Below are positions 32,540 to 41,099 of a DNA stretch of 64,000 nucleotides, one piece after another. Position numbers and translations under genes: made by a program. The notes under the pieces are model-generated. The model ran no database searches. It had not been told where the DNA came from and was given only the letters and a program-made list of their open reading frames with translations. The stretch's first letter is position 1, and every line of letters begins with the position of its first letter. The stretch comes from Tianweitania sp. UT-5YL-CI-8 (lineage in GTDB: Bacteria; Pseudomonadota; Alphaproteobacteria; Rhizobiales; Rhizobiaceae), in assembly GCF_030010215.1 (NCBI RefSeq), contig NZ_JASCRR010000018.1, forward strand, positions 1 to 64,000, given 5' to 3'.

Positions 32540-33382
32540 ATGTCCCATCTCGTCCTAAACTATCTCAACATTCCTGACGCCACCCCGGCGCAAAATGTCA
32601 TCGCAGCCGGCAAGGGTGGCTTTAGCCACACGGGCATCCGCCTGACCGGTCATCGGCCCGGAGAGACCGATCCGGGTCTCGTCGGCAATAACAAGGAGAT
32701 TTCCACCCTTCGCAAGATAATGGCTGATAGCGGCGTCGCCGTTGCAACGGCTTCCACCTACCGCTTCATGCCCGATACCCGGCCAGGCGACTATGCGCAG
32801 GTTCTGGAAACCGCCGCCGCTCTCGCCGTTCCGGCCATGGCCGTGAACTGCTTCACACCGGACGAGGCACTAGCGGCAGACAATCTCGCGGCCGTTGCGG
32901 CTCTGGCGGCGCCGCTTGGCATCAAGCTGTCGCTCGAATTCATCCCTGTCAGCACCGTCAAGACGATCGCCGATGCGGTGCGGATCATTGGCAAGACCGG
33001 CCAACATAACATTGGCATCAATGTGGATGCGCTGCACTTGCAGCGATCGGGCGGGAGGGCGGAGGATCTCTGCGGAGTAAATCCCAGCCTGATCCACGCA
33101 ATCCATCTCTGTGATGCGCCGCTTGCACCGCCGGCCGATCTTTTCACGGAGATGCGGGCCGGGCGGCTTTATCCAGGCGCTGGCGAGCTTCCGCTTCACG
33201 CCCTTCTGGACTCGGCGCCGACCGAGGTTGAATTTGAGGTCGAAGTGCCGAACGCTGCTCTGGCGCATCTGCCGCCGGAGGTCCGGGTCGCGCAGGCGTA
33301 CAAGGCGACCATCGCCTTCCTTGACGACTACCGTCAGCGCCGAGCGAGGCAGCGTCGAGACCGAGCGTCTGAGGAGGCCTAG
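32540..33382 (+). CDS. Sugar phosphate isomerase/epimerase-like TIM-barrel protein, paralogue 2
   Basis: This 280-residue protein has the same barrel as paralogues 1 and 3: YLNIPDATPAQNVIAA, HTGIRLTG, LSLEFIPVSTVKT, NIGINVDALHLQRSGG, IHLCDAP and RLYPGAGELPL. Probable metal ligands are E in LEF, D and H in VDALHL, and D in LCDAP. It follows the GMC gene by 22 bp and precedes an NTF2-like gene by 3 bp. This suggests isomerisation or dehydration of the GMC product; xylose isomerase-like barrels also include 3-dehydroshikimate dehydratases. Confidence 0.85.
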   Translation: MSHLVLNYLNIPDATPAQNVIAAGKGGFSHTGIRLTGHRPGETDPGLVGNNKEISTLRKIMADSGVAVATASTYRFMPDTRPGDYAQVLETAAALAVPAMAVNCFTPDEALAADNLAAVAALAAPLGIKLSLEFIPVSTVKTIADAVRIIGKTGQHNIGINVDALHLQRSGGRAEDLCGVNPSLIHAIHLCDAPLAPPADLFTEMRAGRLYPGAGELPLHALLDSAPTEVEFEVEVPNAALAHLPPEVRVAQAYKATIAFLDDYRQRRARQRRDRASEEA

Positions 33383-33385
33383 CCT

Positions 33386-33853
33386 ATGTTCGAGATGCTC
33401 CCGGTCGAAGACGAGCGGCAAATCCTGCGTCTTTATGCACTCTACTGTCATTATTTCAATCATGGCGAGGCGGAAGCCTGGGCGGACCTCTTTGTGCCTG
33501 ACGGCGCGTTCACGCGGTTGAATGCCGGCGCGGTCCAGCACGGCAACTTTGGCAATCCCGCCGGCACGACCACCGGTAGGGACAATCTCTTGGCCCTGTC
33601 AAAGGGCAGACGGGAGCTTTTCAAGTGCCTCGTCCGGCACCAGCAGACCGACATGGTAGTGACACCGGGCCTAGATGCCAATCATGCTGTCGGCCAGTCC
33701 TTCATTCTGGTGACGGACTGGCGCGATGGGCCAGGACGTCTTGCGGCTGTTGGCGATTGCACGGCGGAGTTCGTCCGGCTCGCGGATGGCTGGCGTTTTG
33801 CCCGTATCACGCTATCGACCCTGCCGCGCTTGACCCCAGATCCTAAGGCATGA
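33386..33853 (+). CDS. NTF2-like/SnoaL-domain protein
   Basis: The 155-residue protein contains ILRLYALYCHYFNHGEAEAW and the adjacent ADLFVPDGAF, plus an ADGWRFARITLS ending typical of SnoaL_4 cones. Ring-hydroxylating dioxygenase small subunits, scytalone-dehydratase-like enzymes and isomerases share this fold. GGAGGCC precedes the ATG. It sits between two paralogous barrel genes, sharing a 4-bp overlap with the second, so the three products probably act on the same substrate. Confidence 0.82.
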   Translation: MFEMLPVEDERQILRLYALYCHYFNHGEAEAWADLFVPDGAFTRLNAGAVQHGNFGNPAGTTTGRDNLLALSKGRRELFKCLVRHQQTDMVVTPGLDANHAVGQSFILVTDWRDGPGRLAAVGDCTAEFVRLADGWRFARITLSTLPRLTPDPKA

Positions 33854-34668
33854 CGATGGCCAGACGGCCGTTGGCGCTCGCGCACCTGACCATCGCGGAT
33901 GCCACGCCAGCACAGTTCGTCGATGCGGCGGCGGGCGCTGGCTTTGCGGCCGTTGGCCTCCGCATCACCGGTTTCACCCCGGATGATGACGGCGTCGGGA
34001 TCGTCGGAAATGCTCGTGCCATCGATGATCTCGCCCGCCGTCTGGCTGGCGAAGGCCTCTCGACGACGGCAGTGTGTACTTACCGCCTGCAGAACGGCCG
34101 CCGGCCCGAGGATTATCTGCCTGTTTTCGAGGCCTGCCGTGACATCGGTGCCGACACCGTTCTGCTAACATGTTTTCTTGACAATATGGAGAGAGCCGTC
34201 GAGCTCGTGGCCGGCTTGGCCCGGCACGCAGCAGGTTTCGGCGTTCGGCTCGGCTTGGAGATGATACCGGTCAGCGGACTAAAGACTTTGAAGCAGGCCG
34301 AGGAACTGCGCCGCCGAATCAGGGAACCGAACGTCGGACATATCATCGACGCGCTGCATCTACATCGGGCCGGCGAAAGTGCAATCGATGTCGCCGCTCT
34401 CGATCCGACGGTCATCTATGGCATCCAGTTCTGCGATGCCCCAGCCATGCGTCCGTCGCAGGAGCTGCTCCGGCAGGAAGTGCGCGAGCGCCTCTATCCC
34501 GGCGATGGCGGCCTTCCGCTCGATGCCCTCCTCAAGCTTTGCGACGCTGCATCACCAGTCGAACTGGAGATGCCGATCGCGGGGCAGGGCGGTCTCACTG
34601 TTTCGGCGCGGGCGGCATCTGCCTACGCGGCGGGCCGACGGTTTCTCGAAAGCATGGATCGGCCCTGA
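33850..34668 (+). CDS. Sugar phosphate isomerase/epimerase-like TIM-barrel protein, paralogue 3
   Basis: The 272-residue protein is the third copy of the barrel: LAHLTIADATPAQFVDAA, AAVGLRITGF, LGLEMIPVSGLKTL, HIIDALHLHRAGES, IQFCDAP and RLYPGDGGLPLDALL. Presumed metal-binding Glu, Asp and His positions are kept. The start overlaps the NTF2-like gene by 4 bp; an ATG six bases on is an alternative. It may have diverged from paralogue 2 after local duplication. It is convergent with the HpcH/HpaI aldolase gene. Confidence 0.85.
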   Translation: MTMARRPLALAHLTIADATPAQFVDAAAGAGFAAVGLRITGFTPDDDGVGIVGNARAIDDLARRLAGEGLSTTAVCTYRLQNGRRPEDYLPVFEACRDIGADTVLLTCFLDNMERAVELVAGLARHAAGFGVRLGLEMIPVSGLKTLKQAEELRRRIREPNVGHIIDALHLHRAGESAIDVAALDPTVIYGIQFCDAPAMRPSQELLRQEVRERLYPGDGGLPLDALLKLCDAASPVELEMPIAGQGGLTVSARAASAYAAGRRFLESMDRP

Positions 34669-34702
34669 ACATCAGGCCGATTCCTATCCGCTCCATATCG
34701 TC

Positions 34703-35470
34703 TCAGAAATCCGTCGCGCGCTTCACAAAGTCACGCCCCGCCTTGGTCACCATCGCCATCGGCGAGGGGATCACGATGTCGGCTCCGGCGAGAAAGGCCT
34801 CGCGAGCGCCCTCGCCGTCATAGGCTGCCTGGGAAACCCAGCGGCCGTGCGCGTGAGCGCGGTTGATCACAAGCGCACAGGCTGCTTTGACTTCGGGATG
34901 GGTCCGGTCGCCTCCATGTCCCATAGCGTTCGACAGGTCGCCGGGGCCAAGGATGAGTACGTCGACGCCCGGCGTCGAAGCGATGGCGTCGACATTTTGC
35001 AGTGCCTCGACCGTCTCGATCATCGGGCAGCAGAGAAGCTCCCTGTTGGCGATTTCGACATAGTCCTTCGCCGTCACGTCAATGCCGTAGCCAGCCGCCC
35101 GCGTGATGGTGGCTAGGCCGCGCTTGCCGTGCGGCGGGTAGCGGATGGCATCGACGGCGGCGCGAGTGTCTTCAGCGTCGTGGATGTGCGGCACCTGGAT
35201 GCCCAGAACGCCAATGTCTAAGAAGCGCAGGATTTCGTGCGCAACGTTCGGAACGCGAGCGAGTACACTCATGCCGCCACCTTCAGCCGCTCGGACCATG
35301 ACTTCCGCCTGGCCGGGATCGATCGAGCCATGTTCTGCATCGATCACCACGAAATCGAAGCCCGAGAGCGCCAGCATGTCGACGAACCAGGGGCTGGGAA
35401 AACCAACCATCATGCCGATGACGGGTTGTTTGGCTTCGAGCTTGCGGCGCAGGCGATGGGGTCCGATCAT
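34703..35470 (-). CDS. HpcH/HpaI-family class II aldolase
   Basis: From the ATG at 35470, with GGAGGA 4 bp upstream, the protein has 255 residues. DFVVIDAEHGSIDPGQAE holds the catalytic His-Asp region. R lies in TITRAAGYG, the metal ligand Glu in MIETVEAL, and the metal ligand Asp in ILGPGDLSNAMG. Family members cleave 4-hydroxy-2-oxo acids to pyruvate (or glyoxylate) plus an aldehyde. It is the most direct C-C-cleaving enzyme of the block and would fit after dehydrogenation and isomerisation steps. Frames open upstream to 35608 are not conserved. Confidence 0.93.
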   Translation of the reverse strand: MIGPHRLRRKLEAKQPVIGMMVGFPSPWFVDMLALSGFDFVVIDAEHGSIDPGQAEVMVRAAEGGGMSVLARVPNVAHEILRFLDIGVLGIQVPHIHDAEDTRAAVDAIRYPPHGKRGLATITRAAGYGIDVTAKDYVEIANRELLCCPMIETVEALQNVDAIASTPGVDVLILGPGDLSNAMGHGGDRTHPEVKAACALVINRAHAHGRWVSQAAYDGEGAREAFLAGADIVIPSPMAMVTKAGRDFVKRATDF

Positions 35471-35674
35471 GATGTCCTCCCGATATGAACTGTGCTTCCA
35501 GCTATGCCAAGAGCGCGTGAGGGTCAAAGACAGACTGTTGCTGGCTGCGAAAGCGCAGCGGCTTTGCGAGGGGAACGGTACGCGGTCCGCTTTATGTCTA
35601 GCGAGCAAATTCGGTCTTTGCCATCGGGCTCACCAAGGCCGAAGCTCCTCCTGAAACCAGTTGTGGAGGACAAG

Positions 35675-36670
35675 ATGCGTTTCAACTCGGTAACAAGGCG
35701 GGATTTCCTGGCGGGGACCGGTGCCGGCCTCGCGCTTCTCACAAGTCCTGCCGTTCTAAGGGCTGCGGCATTTCCGAGTCAGCCCGTGCGTCTTATGCTT
35801 GGCTTTGCCCCTGGTGGTTCGACAGATACACTAGCGCGTCTCGTGGCGCCTTTTCTTTCGAAAAAATTCGGCCAGCCGGTGCTCGTCGAGAACCGGCCGG
35901 GCGGAAATGGCACCATAGCGCACGAAGCCGTTCTGCGTGCCGATCCAGATGGTCACGCGGCAACGTTCTCGAACACCTCGTTAATCGTTGCGGCACCGCA
36001 TGTCTTTTCCGATATCCAGGTCGATCCAGTAAAAAGCTTCACCCATGTCACCATGGTCGCCGAAGGGCGGCACGTCATGCTCAGCAATCCCTCATTGCAG
36101 GGTAAGAGCCTCGCCGAAATCGTTCAGATGTCGAAGGACAAGCCTGGCACGATGATCCATGCGTCCACCGGTGCGGGATCAACGAACAGCGTCGCTTTTG
36201 AACTTTTCCAAATGCGCACCGGCGCCAACTTCACCACTGCGCAGTACAAGGGCACCGGCCCGATCATGACTGACATGCTGGCTGATCAGGTCCACCTGAC
36301 GATCGCCGCCGAATCCTCGGCCGAGCCGTTCATCACATCCGGCAGGCTCGGAGCGGTGATGATCATGGCGAAGGAGCGCGTTTCGCACCTGCCCGACCTG
36401 CCGTCTTCGGCTGAACTCGGCGTCGCCGACCTCGATCGCATCACTTTCTGGAACGGAATCCACGTCTCCGCGGCAACGCCGGCCGACGTGGTCAAGATGT
36501 GGCGCGACACGATCGCCGAGGTGCTGACCGACAAGGAACTGGCGGAAAAGATGGCCGCGCTTCGCCTGACGACCGTTGGCGATACGACGGAACATTTCAC
36601 TGACCGCGTCCAGCACGACTACGCTTTCTACGGCGAGCTTTTCAAGGCCGCCAACATCAAGCCTGAATAA
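35675..36670 (+). CDS. TctC/Bug-family substrate-binding protein
   Basis: The 331-residue protein starts at 35675 with TGGAGGA upstream. A twin-arginine signal, SVTRRDFLAG, is followed by a hydrophobic stretch and an ALA/AAA-type cleavage region. The mature sequence starts FPSQPVRLMLGFAPGGSTD. The fold should bind a carboxylate between two lobes. It lies 14 bp upstream of an SDR gene. GGTCTTTGCCAT, a partial match to the upstream element of the ThDP gene, occurs about 60 bp upstream of the start. Confidence 0.94.
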   Translation: MRFNSVTRRDFLAGTGAGLALLTSPAVLRAAAFPSQPVRLMLGFAPGGSTDTLARLVAPFLSKKFGQPVLVENRPGGNGTIAHEAVLRADPDGHAATFSNTSLIVAAPHVFSDIQVDPVKSFTHVTMVAEGRHVMLSNPSLQGKSLAEIVQMSKDKPGTMIHASTGAGSTNSVAFELFQMRTGANFTTAQYKGTGPIMTDMLADQVHLTIAAESSAEPFITSGRLGAVMIMAKERVSHLPDLPSSAELGVADLDRITFWNGIHVSAATPADVVKMWRDTIAEVLTDKELAEKMAALRLTTVGDTTEHFTDRVQHDYAFYGELFKAANIKPE

Positions 36671-36684
36671 GGAAGGTCAATTTT

Positions 36685-37470
36685 ATGTCCGATGCGAATA
36701 CAGCGACGCGTCAGCCGCGCGTCGCTCTGGTAACCGGCGCCGCGCGCGGCATTGGCTATGCGATCGCCGAACGCTTCTGGCGGGACGGCATGGAGGTCGT
36801 GTTCATCGACATTGTTCAGGAAGAGGCTGAGGCCGCGTCGCGGACGGTGTCGGGTGACGGAAGCCGCACGCATGCCTTTGCCGCCGATGTGTCGGACGAG
36901 GCCTCGGTGAAGGCGCTCTATACCAAGGTCGATGCGGAAATCGGCCGGGTCGAAGTGCTGGCCAACAATGCCGGCATCTCGCCGCGCGTCAACGGTGCGA
37001 ATGCTTATGTGGAAGATACCCCGCTCGACGTCTGGCAGAAGACGCTTGCCGTCAACCTAACCGGCACATTCCTGATGTGCCGCGAGGCGGTTCCGCGCAT
37101 GCGGAAGGCTGGCTGGGGCCGCATCATCAACATGGCCTCGATCGCCGCGCGCAGCCGCGGCGAGGTTGCGAGCGGCTATTATGCGGCCTCGAAAGGGGGC
37201 GTAGTGGCCTTTTCACGCATTCTGGCGGCAGAGGCAGGGCCGTCCGGTATCACGGTGAATTGCATTTCTCCCGCCCGTATCGTCTCGCCGCTGACAAGGA
37301 CCTATTCCAACACCGCCGAACTCGACCAGCGCTATATCGACAAGACGCCGGTTCGACGCATCGGCTATCCGGAGGACGTGGCAGAGGCTGCTGCCTATCT
37401 CGCGTCCGAGGCAACAGGGTATGTTTCCGGCACGATCATGGACGTTACCGGCGGCTACTACATGCCATGA
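36685..37470 (+). CDS. SDR-family oxidoreductase (3-oxoacyl-ACP reductase-like)
   Basis: The 261-residue protein has all classical SDR marks: VALVTGAARGIGYAIAE, NNAGIS, catalytic Ser in INMASIAAR, YYAASK and a C-terminal GYVSGTIMDVTGGYYM. It probably uses NAD(P) to oxidise a hydroxy intermediate. It is paired with the upstream tctC gene and ends at a strong bidirectional terminator. Confidence 0.93.
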   Translation: MSDANTATRQPRVALVTGAARGIGYAIAERFWRDGMEVVFIDIVQEEAEAASRTVSGDGSRTHAFAADVSDEASVKALYTKVDAEIGRVEVLANNAGISPRVNGANAYVEDTPLDVWQKTLAVNLTGTFLMCREAVPRMRKAGWGRIINMASIAARSRGEVASGYYAASKGGVVAFSRILAAEAGPSGITVNCISPARIVSPLTRTYSNTAELDQRYIDKTPVRRIGYPEDVAEAAAYLASEATGYVSGTIMDVTGGYYMP

Positions 37471-37491
37471 TCAAGACGCGGTTCAAAACAG

Positions 37492-37519
37492 AAAGGCCGG
37501 CGAGAGATCGCCGGCCTTT
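37492..37519. terminator. Bidirectional Rho-independent terminator
   Basis: A perfect stem has 12-bp arms (37492-37503 and 37508-37519), a GAGA loop and TTTT on the plus side; the minus side reads TTTCTG. It separates the convergent SDR and tctC genes. Confidence 0.85.
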
Positions 37520-37544
37520 TGCGTTGAGGCTATAGGGAAACGGT

Positions 37545-38537
37545 CTATTCGATTCGGATATTGCCGGCCGTCGAGACCTCGACAAGGATCTTGTAGTCCT
37601 CTTCCATGCGCGCCAGGAAACCGGCTGGCGTGTCTTCCGGGATTTGCATGCCGCCCGCCTGCAGTACACGGCGCACTTCCGGATCGGCTAGCGCCTTCTT
37701 CAGCGCTGCGCCGACCTGCTCCGTCACCTGCTCTGGCATGTCTTTCGGTCCGTGCAGACCGAACCAGTTGGTGATGCGGTCGAGATCGGGAATGCCGAGT
37801 TCGACCGAGGTGGGCGTGTTGGGAAGAAGCTCCTCGCGCTTCCTGCTGGCGACGAGGAAGGCGGTCAGATCGCCGGCATTCACGTATTGACCGAGGACCG
37901 CAATGCCGCCGAGGCCCATCTGGATCTGGTTGGCGAGAAGGTCTGTCGCGCGCAGCGCTGCATTGTTGTAGTGTACGACTTCCATTTTGGTGCCCGTCCG
38001 CTGGCAAAAGAGTTCGCCGGAAAGATGCAGCGCGCTACCTGGGCCGGAGCCACCGAAGCGGTATTCGCCCGGACGGTTCCTTACTAGCGTGATGAACTCC
38101 TTGGCTGTCTTGGCCGGCACCTGCTTGTTGATCGTGTAGATGTATGCGCCGTCGCAGATCATGCCGATCGGCTGCAGGTCGTGCACAAGATCGGCCGGTT
38201 TCTCGACATTGGTCGCATGCACGGCAAGCGCGGCCGCCGTCGAGACGTGCAATGTGTGGCCGTCCGGCTTCGAGCCAGCCACGAGGCCGACGGCGTGGGT
38301 GGAGCCTGCACCGGGGCGATTTTCCACGATGACCGGCTGGCCGAGCACCTCCTTGAGGATCGGTGCGATCAACCGGGCGGAAAGGTCCGTCGTGCCTGAT
38401 GGGCCGGTACCGACGACGATCTTGATCGGTTGCGTGGCATATGGCGCTGCCCTCAGGATCGCCGGTGATGCCAGCACGACGCCGGCGCCGGCCGTCAGCG
38501 ACATGAAGCTACGGCGGGAAAGTCTGATATCCGTCAT
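37545..38537 (-). CDS. TctC/Bug-family substrate-binding protein
   Basis: This 330-residue protein starts at the ATG at 38537 with GGAGGA 7 bp upstream. The twin-arginine signal is RLSRRSFMSL. The mature opening YATQPIKIVVGTGPSGTTD varies from the other two copies (GTGPSG instead of GFAPGG), which suggests a different ligand. No permease or enzyme gene lies on its strand nearby, so it stands alone upstream of the insertion-sequence remnant. Confidence 0.93.
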   Translation of the reverse strand: MTDIRLSRRSFMSLTAGAGVVLASPAILRAAPYATQPIKIVVGTGPSGTTDLSARLIAPILKEVLGQPVIVENRPGAGSTHAVGLVAGSKPDGHTLHVSTAAALAVHATNVEKPADLVHDLQPIGMICDGAYIYTINKQVPAKTAKEFITLVRNRPGEYRFGGSGPGSALHLSGELFCQRTGTKMEVVHYNNAALRATDLLANQIQMGLGGIAVLGQYVNAGDLTAFLVASRKREELLPNTPTSVELGIPDLDRITNWFGLHGPKDMPEQVTEQVGAALKKALADPEVRRVLQAGGMQIPEDTPAGFLARMEEDYKILVEVSTAGNIRIE

Positions 38538-38783
38538 TGAATGTTCCTCCTCCATCAAGCGGAATCACGCCATGGATCCGACGGCGTGGCATGCGGCTTC
38601 CCAAGGCCGGGATGGTGGGTTCTCAATGTTCCGCTTGTGGAGGAGAGTGTAGGTAATTTGCGCAGCGGGAAAAAAGACAGTTTTGCTTTGTATGCTAGCT
38701 TCAATTACTATGGAGCCGGCAACCCTCCTGCAGAGTTTACTATTGCATTATTTTCCAGACAATGGAAGAATATGCTATTGGAC
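38538..38783. other. Upstream region of the tctC gene, adjoining an insertion-sequence end
   Basis: No gene is supported. The stretch turns clearly A/T-rich after about 38650 and abuts the IS6-type remnant. TTTGTATGCTAGC near 38688-38700 contains a GTATGC core like that of the 12-bp motif at 52-60 kb; this may be chance. Confidence 0.3.
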
Positions 38784-39026
38784 GGCGATGTCACGTTGTC
38801 TGGCTGTGAACGCGCTGAGACCTGCGGCTCTGTTGTCAACTGACACGGTCACGGCTATCCATTCCGCCATCGCCTGCGACCAGACGCAGGCTCAAGGGGA
38901 ACCGGTAGTAGAGCCACACCGCTGTGCGATGATCTGCGGCGGGAAACGATGGCGCTTGTAGCTGATCCCAGACACTATCATGCCGCCGTCCCTATGCCCC
39001 AAATGCTCACGCACGGTCTACGTGAC
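38784..39026 (-). mobile_element. Internally deleted IS6-family element (inverted relative to the copy at 46.5 kb)
   Basis: The reverse complement of this stretch matches both ends of the element at 46483-47284: the outer end with GGCGATGTCACG, and the inner end with GCGTGAGCATTTG and GATCAGCTACAAGCGCCAT. The middle of the transposase gene is missing, with the joint near 38879-38883. It cannot encode a transposase but still has end sequences. With the second copy it brackets the ABC-transporter/GH63 operon. Confidence 0.8.
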
Positions 39027-39084
39027 ACATCTATTGGGCTGCTTTGTAAAGCAGGCCCGCATCATGCCGTCACCTGCAAACGGT

Positions 39085-39595
39085 CTATCCGCCAGGAAGC
39101 AACTTAGCTATTAACGCAACTTGCTTTCCTTCGCTTGTGAAGCGGGTGCGCAACTTTGTCTCGTGTTCTTCTTGGATGTCGAAATCTTTCGTGCGACGAT
39201 CTCAGTGAGAAGTGGCTACCCTTTGTGTCAATGCAGTAGACCATGCCCTTCTTCCAGAAGATAAAATCTGGATAGAAATTCGCCATGTCGCCGTCCGATA
39301 ATAGCGGGATATGAAACCCGCCGGCCAACGGGTTGCGATGCCAAGGCAGGTCGACCTTATCGAGGGCCGTTGCGAAGGAAGCTCGAACTTGTTGAGCCCA
39401 GCGTATCGCGGGTATATCGAGTTATCAAAGCTCGTGGCTTTTTGCGACACGCATCGCGCCAAAGGTGAAGGGCATTCCATCTTCGTAGGCGACTTCTGAT
39501 AGCGAATAGAACGCTTCCGTTGCCTCTGCCGCGCGCTTTTTCGCCAACTTGTCAGTCTTGCTCTGTGCTTGTGCACGAACATCGAATTTCGGTTA
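39085..39595 (-). pseudogene. Degraded restriction/helicase-type protein with a PD-(D/E)XK-like C-terminus
   Basis: In one frame the minus strand reads KVDLPWHRNPLAGGFHIPLL, SDGDMANFYPDFIFWKKG and MVYCIDTKGSH. PDF followed about 12 residues later by DTKG is the PD-(D/E)XK nuclease pattern found at the C-terminus of some large DEAD/DEAH restriction-helicase proteins. Upstream KRAAEATEAFYSL, YEDGMPFTFGAMRVAKSHEL ends in a stop, and downstream EIVARKI and DIQEEHETKLRTRF lie in other frames, ending at 39085. At least two frameshifts and a stop are seen, and the helicase part is missing. Confidence 0.6.
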
Positions 39596-39806
39596 TGTAG
39601 GTCCGCGATGGCAAGCACGCGTGAAGATCTCAACTTCATCGCCATAACAAGCCACCGTCGACGCACAGGATTTGTTTGGCCGCCCTCCTGCCACACTGAA
39701 CTGATTGCTGCACGCCGGCTCCAAGGACATCAATGACTGTAGATGCGGCCTTGGCGCCAGCGAGAGTATTGGATCACCCTTGGGGCGAAGCTCGGAAAAT
39801 CGGTAG
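39596..39806. other. Intergenic region between the nuclease remnant and GH63 gene
   Basis: No gene, convincing terminator or repeat is seen in this stretch. Confidence 0.25.
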
Positions 39807-41081
39807 TCAGTTCATCGATCCGCTTAGCCAGAGATAGGCCGCTGCGGTCCAGGAGAAGCCGAGACCTCCACATCCCTCACCGGTGATCGGATCGAAATAT
39901 TCGGCAAAACCTTCTGTTTCTATGGCATCGACGGTGTTTGTGCGCAGAGCTTCGGCCATGTCAGCCTGACCATTGCGGGCAAGACCGTCGATCAGCAGCC
40001 AGTTGATGATCGCCCAGGACGGGCCGCGCCAGTAACGCTTGGGCTCGAAAGTTTCGACGAACGGCTTGGTGGTCGGAAATCCTACCTTCATGCCGTCCGA
40101 CCAGAGTCGCATTTCCGCAGCAGCGGCGCCGGCCATGCCGGGGTCCAGATCGAGTGCAAGCAAGGGAATGAAACCAGCCTGGGTCGGCGCCGCGATGTCC
40201 GCGCCGGAGATGAGATCGCGCGAGACGAAACGGGAAAGCTCCGGCCGCCACTGCGCGAGCAGGGCACGGCGTGTGCGGTCGTTGTAGGCCGCAAGTTCCT
40301 GGCAAGCCTGATCGAGGCCGAGCACACTGGCCAGATGTTCGAGGTCCTCGCCGGCCTTGAGCAGGATTGCGGTGGTCTGCACCTCGGCAATCTTGAACGG
40401 TGCGTTTTCCCATTGCTTTGCCGGTTTCCAGCCGCAGGCGGCATAGATATCGACCAGATGAACAAAGCGGCGATAGTCCTCGTCACGCGGACGCATGTCG
40501 GCATTGACGTGACCGGTGTCCTTGCGCACGACCGCGGTATCGGTGGTCGTCGGCACGCGGGCAAGCGCGATATCCCACGCTGGCGAGTTGTCGCTTCCGC
40601 TTTCCCATGGATGCAGCAGGGCAACGAGGCCGGTACCATCAGGGTCGCGGGCCGCATACCACCAGCGGTGCCATTTCAGCGCAGCCTCGAAAAGCGCGAT
40701 GGTGCGAGTGCGGGCATTGTCGATGCTGGCCTGTTCCGCCGCGTCATGAACAACGCGCAGCGCCATGCCGAAGACCGGCGGCTGGGTAATGCCCGATGTC
40801 GGGACAGTGTGGCTGGTGCGCCAGACACCGGGGCCCGGAAAATAGGTGTCGCTCGGCTGGTGGAAGACGATATGCGGGATTATGCCATCGCCCCATTGGC
40901 CTTCGATCAGGCGTTCCAGTTCGCGATAGGCGCGGTCGATATCGTAGGTGGTAAAGCCCATGGCGACGAAAGCCGAATCCCAGTTCCACTGGAACGGGTA
41001 GAGCCTGTCCGTCGGCACGGTGTAGCCGCCACGATCATTGGCGGCGAGGATACGCCTGGCCTCGTCAAGGTGCTTGGTCAT
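39807..41081 (-). CDS. GH63-family glucosylglycerate/mannosylglycerate hydrolase-like enzyme
   Basis: The 424-residue protein forms an (alpha/alpha)6 barrel of the MGH1-type GH63 group. LYPFQWNWDSAFVAMG (about 28-43), IPHIVFHQPSDTYFPGP, TSGITQPPV, HPWESGSDNSPAWD (general acid Asp about 164) and FAEYFDPITGEGCGG (Glu about 394) are the signature blocks of mycobacterial-type glucosylglycerate hydrolase. It should release glucose or mannose from 2-O-glycosyl-glycerate or similar compatible solutes. No signal peptide is present, so it acts on imported substrate. It is last in the LacI-controlled operon, 18 bp after the ATPase gene. Confidence 0.88.
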   Translation of the reverse strand: MTKHLDEARRILAANDRGGYTVPTDRLYPFQWNWDSAFVAMGFTTYDIDRAYRELERLIEGQWGDGIIPHIVFHQPSDTYFPGPGVWRTSHTVPTSGITQPPVFGMALRVVHDAAEQASIDNARTRTIALFEAALKWHRWWYAARDPDGTGLVALLHPWESGSDNSPAWDIALARVPTTTDTAVVRKDTGHVNADMRPRDEDYRRFVHLVDIYAACGWKPAKQWENAPFKIAEVQTTAILLKAGEDLEHLASVLGLDQACQELAAYNDRTRRALLAQWRPELSRFVSRDLISGADIAAPTQAGFIPLLALDLDPGMAGAAAAEMRLWSDGMKVGFPTTKPFVETFEPKRYWRGPSWAIINWLLIDGLARNGQADMAEALRTNTVDAIETEGFAEYFDPITGEGCGGLGFSWTAAAYLWLSGSMN

Positions 41082-41099
41082 TTGAAGACTCCAGATCTT

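Noticed and set aside
38683-38961. Small plus-strand frames in the A/T-rich stretch before the IS6 remnant
   Set aside because: They run into the insertion-sequence end and have no ribosome-binding site or family character.
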